Assembly: GCF_032884065.1 (NCBI RefSeq)
Contig: NC_088867.1
Coordinates: 42,153,314 to 42,217,313, forward strand
Origin: Artemia franciscana
Lineage: Eukaryota; Arthropoda; Branchiopoda; Anostraca; Artemiidae
Direction: 5' to 3'
Length of the DNA: 64,000 nucleotides
Shown: positions 56,969 through 64,000 of the stretch, one piece after another
Layout of the letters: each line of letters opens with the position of its first letter
Position numbering within the stretch: position 1 is the first letter of the stretch
Notes under the pieces: generated by a model
Database searches by the model: none
What the model was told of the DNA's origin: nothing
What the model saw: only the letters and a program-made list of their open reading frames with translations
Program-made: the position numbers and the translations under genes

Positions 56969-57328
56969 CACTATTACAAGGTACACGCCTACCTGTACCT
57001 TTGAGACTACAAAACTATTCACGAAGTTGTATTTGATGGCAGCATCAGATATTTGTTCAAGGGTATCTATCCATGTTTCAATGACTTGAAATCTAAGGTC
57101 CATATCTTTGATCACTTGATACTTATATTTACTAAAAGACATTTTCACAGCTTCCTTAATTTTTTACATCAAAATCCTGGGTGACAGCTAGGGCTGGTTT
57201 AAGTGGGTCAAGGGATTTGGTAATGGCATCTTGGATATCCAATGCATTTAGTCTTGTCTATTTTCCCCCCTTACATATAGATGATGCCACTCACATCCAA
57301 TACGTCTTGTCATCTTTGTTAGGAGATC

Positions 57329-57454
57329 ATACTCCAGCTCAATTATTTCAGGGCAATGTGTACTTAGCCATTTACTGCAACCATCACAATCATACTCCAG
57401 CTCAATTATTTCAGGGCAATGTGTACTTAGCCATTTACTGCAACCATCACAATT
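57329..57454. repeat. Perfect 63-base tandem duplication within LINE ORF1
   Basis: 57329-57391 and 57392-57454 are identical. On the minus strand the unit is 21 codons, CDGCSKWLSTHCPEIIELEY plus D, so half of the PHD-type zinc finger is doubled without a frame change. Confidence 0.95.
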
Positions 57455-57540
57455 CATTGCACTTGATTTTTCATCAAAATGACAATCACAAGCTCAATAT
57501 AGATCAGATCCTTTTTTAGACTTGTGCAAGGTCATTTTGA

Positions 57541-60019
57541 TAGTGTTTTTACAAATATAGGACAAAAAGCACAATGTGGTTTGATGCAAATACTGGCCTA
57601 ATTGTTAAGGTTGGCACTAGGCTCACCACTTATAATCAACAAAATCAAGAATCACAGTTCAAAAATTTGAAAAGAAATCTGCAGAAATCTATAAAATCCA
57701 ACAAAAAAAATACTTCCCTCTAAATAACTCCTCAAAAGTTATCACTTAATCTGGATTTACAGTTTGATTGATGACAAATATGATATGAAATTTGATGCCC
57801 CAGAATGTTTTATCAAGGTCCTATTTTGGTAAAGTTTACTTCTATACAAATTCATAATATTGCACAACTGATATAGGAACAAGATGAACATACAACTCAA
57901 TTACTTTTTGCCCCTACTCTTTCCAAACATCATAATTAGAATTTTTTCTACAGCCTAATTTAGTTAGATAGAAAATGAAAACATCACTTGATGCATTTCT
58001 TAGGTTCTTTCCAAAAAATAATCATCTCAGAGTCAATTACTTTTTGAGCCCTTAAAGTAACCCTAATAGTTATCTTAGTCACCACACAATAGAGTGACCA
58101 CCACTTGAAATGGGTACCATATAAAAGTGGTTAAAAAATTAAGGGCTTTAGGTTACTTAAACCGCAATGGTAACAATTCTAATTGCCAAAAAATTTATGG
58201 TCATTTCACAGTCCACTTTTGATTCTCTAGTTATCCTTAATTTATCAGGAACAAATGTTCAAAATAAGCTTGCTTTTAACAGGCAATATTTGTGAAAATA
58301 TTTTTGGATGTGAAAACATTGTTAGTGCTTCACATAAATTCATTCACTAAATTCTAATTAAACAGTCTTGAAGATTTTATAATGTTCTTCTTAGTTTTAG
58401 AAAAAATTGCTCAAAATCTTATTGAAATAATAAAATTGTGTTTTCAAAATCTTGAAAAAAAAACCAGACAGAGACAGAAATGAATCAAGATTTTTTTTTC
58501 TTCCAAAGATAAAACTGGCTGTCATAGCCTACCTTGAAAATGAAACATTTAGTCACTTTTGTGTTGTTTTCATGTTTCGTTTCTTTTTGTTTATTACTGT
58601 TTGCCTGTCAAATTATTGTTTTATTTTGATTTTAGTGAGTAATTTATTTTTTAAGCCCAGGCATTATTTAGATTAGCCTTATTGCTGAAAGTTCCATTCA
58701 CCTAACTCAAACACTTTGTGTGACTCAGCCTATATTTAGATTTTTATAAAAACTAATCCAATGCAACAGAATTAGTACAACTGGGCAAAAAACATGTTTT
58801 GTTTATAAAAACAAAATTTGAGACCCATGGTCATGGATATTGATGAAACTTGATAAGTTAATTCATTTCTTGTGTATACTTGACCATGCAAATTTCTTTT
58901 GTGTACACTACCTTTTTTGGCTTTAGTTTTACTGCTAGTTCAAAATTTTCTGCATCATGGAAGGTACACACCAAGTACTGTTTCTTGAGAAAATTGTGTA
59001 TAACTTCCTTGTTTACACATTGTTTTTAATGAAAATTTGGATTATTTTGATCCAATATGTAAAGTATTAAAAAAGCAAAAAAAAAAAAAAAACAATATGA
59101 ACCTTATGATACTACCCTAAGGCTAATATTATCCCTATTAGCATATTGAAATTTTTTATGAAAAGCTCCAGTTTTATGTAAATGGAACTATTACAATAGA
59201 TATTATCTTGTTCAATTTGTTTTAAACATTCAGACAGATGAGTAAAAGAAAGAAAAAACAAGTTTTTCAAAAGAAACAACTGTATTAATTTGCGTAGTTT
59301 AACCTTCTTCGAATGTCTAGAGGCTCACATTGTAGCATGGTAAGCAAAAATTGGCCCTCAACAAAATACCAGAGATTTTAATTTCTGGGGATGCTTACAT
59401 CAGAATTTTACGAAAAGTCGCAAAGGGCTGACCTTTGCTTGAAAAATGGAAAATAGGTACCTACAACCATGGGGACATGGGGTGGGCCCCCTGTCAGCTA
59501 TCCGACTTTTACTGACAGCACTAGCGCCCTAGCTGAGTAGTGCCAGCACTACTCGGCTGTCCAAGAGTTGACATTTACTGGTCAGACACTACATGGCTTC
59601 AAAGTTTTAGAGCTTCGAGAATCCTAAACATTTGAAACATTAAGACTGCTATTAGTGCCTCAACCTAAGAAGTCTTTGATATAAAATCTGTTGAAGACAG
59701 TTCTCTTGACTGAAGGTGTGTTCCCACTAAATTTAAAGTGGATCAGGGTACTTTTCAGAAGTCGTTGGGCATAGAAATGATATATACCTTAAAAACTTTA
59801 TCCCATCAGCCCAAGATTTGTGCATCATTAGTGTCTAGTGAATTTGTGCACTTTTTTGCAAAACAGGACTCTAAAGACCACAATTCTCAGGCCCTGAGAT
59901 CACACATTGGGAATTTTTGTGTGTTTTTGATTTAACTTCAGGCCAAATTGAAAGACATTTGCGTAGCCTCTCTCAACTTTGCTCAGCTCACTAATTACTA
60001 TAGGAACATCAAAGCATAA
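57541..60019. other. Long unassigned stretch
   Basis: Possibly begins with the 5' UTR of the CR1-like LINE. It contains a run of A at 59077-59092 and a small relative of the foldback arm at 58680-58730. A GC-richer patch near 59440-59580 has no feature I can name. No gene is seen. Confidence 0.5.
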
Positions 60020-62500
60020 GCATCACTGTAAAAATTAGAGTCTTCAAGGCAATCCTCAGGAGTACTCTCCTATACAGGTGTGAAAAGTGGATTCTCAAAG
60101 TTCAGAATAATAGACAATTGGATATCTTTGATCAGGACTGTCTATGTTGTATTCTGTGTGTCTAGTTTCATGGATCTAGGCTCATGCATCCAACAAGAAG
60201 ACATGTGGGTGCTATAATTAACAGTTCCCAGTTTCAGATCATAGGCAGCACAATAGCGCTGCCTAAGTAAAGAGCAATGTGGGCACAATGAACTATTTAT
60301 TTATTCATTTTTTTACCAGGGCACTTCATATATAAAGGAGTTGTCATAGAAACTTCGGAAGGAGCTCATTTGATTGGAAATTGAAAGGGCCAGCGCCCTT
60401 TTTAAAAGTCAAAAGTGATTGTAGGGCAGCCAGCCCTCCCCCCCCCCCCCAACGCCCATCATTTCCCCAAATATATGCAATCAAAATTTGAGATAATGAT
60501 TTTGTTTAGCCTAGTTGAAAGATCTATAAACTATGTCTTTAAGGATGACAACCCCCCACAGCCCTCAGAGAAAGGGATGTAAGTTATGCCCTAGGGGCAT
60601 ATAAGGTTTTTATAGAAATGGTGGTCGTATAAATTTCGGGGGGGAGGTTCATTGGACTGGTAATCAGAAATTCTAGAGCCCTTTTTAAGATTCTAATTGA
60701 TCAGAGGGCAGCTACCCCCCTTCCTTTTTTTGGTTTGAAACCAGTGCACTTTTTATAGAAGGATTTGTTGTAGAAACTTCGAAAGGGGCTCATTTAATTG
60801 GAAATTTCGACGTCTAGTGCCCTTTTTAACAGTCAAAAGTGATTGGATGACCACCAGCAAACCTGACCCCCCTTAGCCCATCGTTTCTGAAAATATATCC
60901 AACAAACATTTGGAGATAACCATTTTGTTCAGTGTAGTTGAAAAGTCTGGTAATTATGGGTTTGGGATGACACTCCCCCCTGCAGCTCTCAGGGCAAGGG
61001 TTGTAAGTTATGCCCTGGGGACATATAATGTTTTATGCAAAGTGTGGTCGTAAAAGCTTCAGAGGGGACTCATTGGACTGGAAATCAGAAGTTAGTGCTG
61101 GAGTTTAAGAATCAGTACTGGAGCTTAGCTAGGCCTCCCCTTATGGTCTATTTTCTCCAAATGTATCTGATAGAACTTTTGAGATAGCCGTTTGTTCAAA
61201 AACAGTCCAAAGATCACATAGCAAGGCCTTTGGGCTGCTACTGCTTCTACTCATACTACTTCTGCTGTTACTATTATTACTACTTTGACTACTACTATTG
61301 CCACTAAAGCTAAGACTGCTGCTATTAACTTTACTGCTACTGCTGCCCCTACTAGGGTTTCAAGGCGAAAAATTCGGGAAATTTTGAAATGAAACTGTAT
61401 GGAACTAAATTAAACACACAATGTCACATAGGTTGTTTAGAGGACATATAAGAAATGCTTGAGGAACGGTTCATGGTATTAAATTTAAACGTTCTGCATG
61501 TGTTGAAGGATTTGAGTTGAAGAAGAAACCAAAGGTGCTATGTTCATGCTTCTACTAATAATACTATAGCTATTGTTACTGTGCAAGCTAAGAGTATTAA
61601 GGTTTCAAGGAATATTTTGGTGGATCTTGAAGTAAATCAAAAAGTTCTAGCGCCATTTTTAAGAGTCAAAAGAGATTGGAGGGCAATGAGCCCTCTTCCC
61701 AAGCCCATTCATTTTTCAAAAATATCGAGTCAAGTTTTTAGACAGTCATTTTGTTCAGCATAGTAGAACAGTCCAGTAACCATTCCTCTAGGGATATTGA
61801 GTATGTTGGCTCCCCACAGTCATGTAATTGGCCCATTATGCTTTAAAACTAAATGTAAATAACCCCCTCGCCTTCTCATAACCAGAACATAATTTGTACT
61901 TTACTGACAAAAATATTTGACCATGGAATTTTTCATTTATTAAAGTCAAAAAGATAAAAACATTTAAAATGTATTTTGTTTTCAGTATATTGCAAATCAT
62001 GTTCTGGTCTTGAGAAGGCATGTGGGCTGTGCACTACTTATGTTAATTTTTGTTCGTTTTGAGTTCAACTTGCTTATTTATTATAATTTCTGTTCGTTTT
62101 GGGTTTCATTTATTTCTTGATGGTGATCTGCGGTAGTTTTATGCTTGGAAAATTATTTGATTTTATTTCTGCTTATTTTTGGTTTAGTGGAGCTCTTTAC
62201 TTTTCTTTGAAAAACTTGTTTTATGGAAAGAGTTTTTAAAATTGTTATTGTAAGGAGACAGCAGCTTGTGTGGGTGGGTCATTGTATAAGCTGTGAAGAC
62301 CACCAGTGCCTCTCCAAGTTTTTTGTTAAAGCACACCTGCTTGAAAATTGGAAATGTCTAACTGGAACCCAGAAAAAAATTGGTCATCAATGGTATAAAG
62401 TAGCACAGAGCTTATTGGAGCTTTGCCTTCTCAGTCAGCTCTGGTACAAGGACTGGCTGTATCATGTCAAAGCTGTTTCAAATGACTCTGCCTAAAGGAA
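60020..62500 (+). mobile_element. LINE ORF2 C-terminal fragment split by old repeats
   Basis: Left part 60020-60300 reads VKIRVFKAILRSTLLYRCEK, DIFDQDCLCCILCV and HPTRRHVGAIINSSQF. Right part 62222-62495 reads RRQQLVWVGHCISCEDHQ, LENWKCLTGTQKKIGHQW and YKDWLYHVK. These are consecutive parts of the post-RT domain of one LINE family (Y-G-C-E-x-W ... R-x-L-x-W-x-G-H). The 1.9 kb between them is TC-element-like sequence, so a later insertion is likely. Both parts are degenerate. Confidence 0.6.
60330..62215. mobile_element. Old, diverged relatives of the TC-element, partly tandem
   Basis: Three or more units of about 330-400 bases repeat GCCCTTTTTAA, AGTCAAAAGTGATTG, CCATTTTGTTCAG.TAGT and CTATGTCTTTGGGATGAC-like text (60345-60620, 60640-60720, 60750-61060, 61640-61800), the central landmarks of the TC-element. 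The right end has TAATTTCTGTTCGTTTTGGG and AAAAACTTG, like the TC-element 3' end. (CTA)n-rich sequence lies at 61245-61350. Identity is low, so this is an ancient subfamily. Confidence 0.6.
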
Positions 62501-63782
62501 AACCTCTTTTGATGAAATTATGAAATCCTCCTTCTTGGAGCTTTGGCCTCTTCAGCTCTGGGACAAAGACTGGCTGTATCATAGTCAAAGCTGTCAAAGC
62601 TCAATTTTCACCAAGTCAAGTACACCTTGCTTTTTCACAAAGTCAGGTGTTTACTTATTTTGCACTGAATCTGTGAAATCTACAGTTCAGGCCTAATTGA
62701 CTTTTGCACAGGGCTTAGGTCAATTTTTGACTGATCTAGACTTAGTTTGTTTTTGTACTTTTTTCCACCAAGTCACATAGTAAATTTGTAGCTTGGATGT
62801 AGCTCATTTTTGTACCAAGTCAGAATGGGTTGTTTATGAAAAAAGGCTGTCTTTACCTTGGGTTTCAGTTGTTTATGCACTAACTCAGTCTGTAGATCAA
62901 ACTAACCTCATTTTTGCACTACATAAGGACTTAAATCGTTTTTACAACGAATTAGTGCTTAACTTTTGTTTGAACTGAGTCAAAATGTAGCAAGTTGTCT
63001 ATCTTCTTGCTAAAAAGGCGGTAGTCAAGGAGGCAGGTTTTGAGGGATCAGTCGTCCAGTTAGTTCCTTGATCCATGCACATTTTGATTCCTCACGTGAT
63101 TTGAGTTCTAAGAAGTTTAATGTGCACAACTTTTCTGTTGAAATATTTCAGTGAAGAATGTGTCATTTCCATGATTTTGCGCCCTTGCACCTGGGACACT
63201 CTGGGCTATGTGCTCACTGGAAGTATATTTTTGGGCTTTTTAACCATTTTTGGGGAAAAAGGAATCTAAAAAAATTTGATCCAATTTTTGAGATGGAAAA
63301 CTAAACAAATGGGGAAACTTCGAACCTTACTTCTAATCAAAAATGTTCGGTTTTCCATCAAATGACTCCGTTCATTAGTTCTTTTGATCGCCAGTTCTAT
63401 ACAAAGGGGTAAAAAGTGTATGGGAGACGTATAGAATTAAGTAAATACTACTGCATCAACTCTGATAGTTAAAAAGAATGCAATAATGGTTTGAAGTAAT
63501 ACCCATACACAGAAATGGGGGGGGGGGAGGTGTAGTTCCTATTTATAACAGTGGACCAGGCTCCTATCAGGGATACGGAAAGAATTTAATTAAAATAAAA
63601 TCCTTCAAATAGAATTTATTTAAAAAGAATTGAAATAGAATCTCTTGAAATTCTTTTTTTTTAGGTCTGGTCTCTCTCTGTCTCTAAAAAAAAAATTTTT
63701 ACCCCAACTCACTGAAAGATTTTATGTCTGTAATTGCTTCTTCTTTGGTTTGTAGGATATTTTGATACTACCATATTGAGAT
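62501..63782. other. Upstream region of the Rpp25-like gene
   Basis: A diverged repeat of 62420-62480 (TTGGAGCTTTG.CCTCT...CTGG.ACAA.GACTGGCTGTATCAT) is at 62536-62600. A possible acceptor TTTGGTTTGTAG at 63744-63755 would place an intron in the 5' UTR of the next gene. No promoter element is clear. Confidence 0.45.
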
Positions 63783-64000
63783 ATGGAAAACTACACTAAA
63801 GGGAAAAATTTTGAACCCTCACTTGAAAGTGTTGGACACCCTTTCAGTACGATTATTGGTGAAGATTCATTGGTAACATGGATGAAAGTCAAAGCAGGAA
63901 GTAAAATTCACAATTTAATGAGCTATGCACTTAATGATTTAAAAACCAAGAATTATATAATTTGGTCTGGATTTGGTCATGCTGTTGGAAAAGTTGTATC
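63783..64000 (+). CDS. RPP25L: Rpp25/Rpp25L-type RNase P/MRP subunit, 5' part, cut by window end
   Basis: The first 72 codons read MENYTKGKNFEPSLESVGHP, then WMKVKAGSKIHNLMSYALND and YIIWSGFGHAVGKVV. Human Rpp25 and Rpp25L likewise begin M-E-(N/H)-Y-x-K and have V-x-x-G-S-K-I-R-N-L-x-x-x-A-L followed by F-S-G-x-G-x-A-x-G-K-x-V-S, the Alba-fold RNA-binding core. The protein pairs with Rpp20 on the P3 arm of RNase P and RNase MRP RNA in the nucleolus. The start is the first ATG after a possible 5' UTR intron acceptor. The frame is open to the window edge; the rest lies outside. Confidence 0.88.
   Translation, partial: MENYTKGKNFEPSLESVGHPFSTIIGEDSLVTWMKVKAGSKIHNLMSYALNDLKTKNYIIWSGFGHAVGKVV

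Overview
The window looks like nuclear DNA of an arthropod, most likely a crustacean. It is AT-rich, has long introns with GT-AG junctions, and is crowded with LINEs, SINEs, Helitrons, foldback elements and microsatellites. I name no species. I saw no LTR retroelement or virus-derived element.

Host genes. (1) 2982-23946, + strand: the 3' part of a Dixin (DIXDC1) orthologue. Seven coding exons were found by homology and splice phase, ending in a DIX domain; upstream exons lie outside the window. (2) 33576-34397, + strand: an intronless 273-residue seven-transmembrane protein that I cannot assign to a family. (3) 63783-64000, + strand: the first coding exon of an Rpp25/Rpp25L-type Alba protein (RNase P/MRP), cut by the window end. 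Two further exon-like pieces (25439-25526 and 45300-45341) have good splice sites but no assigned gene.

Layout. 1-2981 is old LINE and SINE debris. 2982-23946 is Dixin, whose introns hold a tandem array built from its own exon/donor boundary (9047-10549), several copies of an unnamed noncoding family here called the TC-element, and RTE-like LINE tails. 26150-29470 is an RTE-like LINE split by a TC-element, which gives that family's exact ends. 34991-41468 is a cluster of Helitron copies with a large inverted duplication, embedded in (TA)n. 41989-44666 is two head-to-tail TC-elements. 45620-47300 is a diverged duplicate of the last Dixin intron, carrying a MITE whose empty site survives in the other copy, and it is abutted by an apparently full-length I-type LINE (47310-52990). 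54065-57540 is a CR1-like LINE interrupted by another LINE and by a (TA)n tract that arose inside its reverse-transcriptase coding sequence. 60020-62500 is a further LINE interrupted by old relatives of the TC-element.

The host genes do not form an operon or an obvious pathway: Dixin acts in Wnt signalling, the 7TM protein is presumably a receptor, and Rpp25 acts in RNA processing. The most notable signals are the exon-derived array in Dixin, the TC-element family with Helitron-like ends and very large internal hairpins, and the Helitron cluster.
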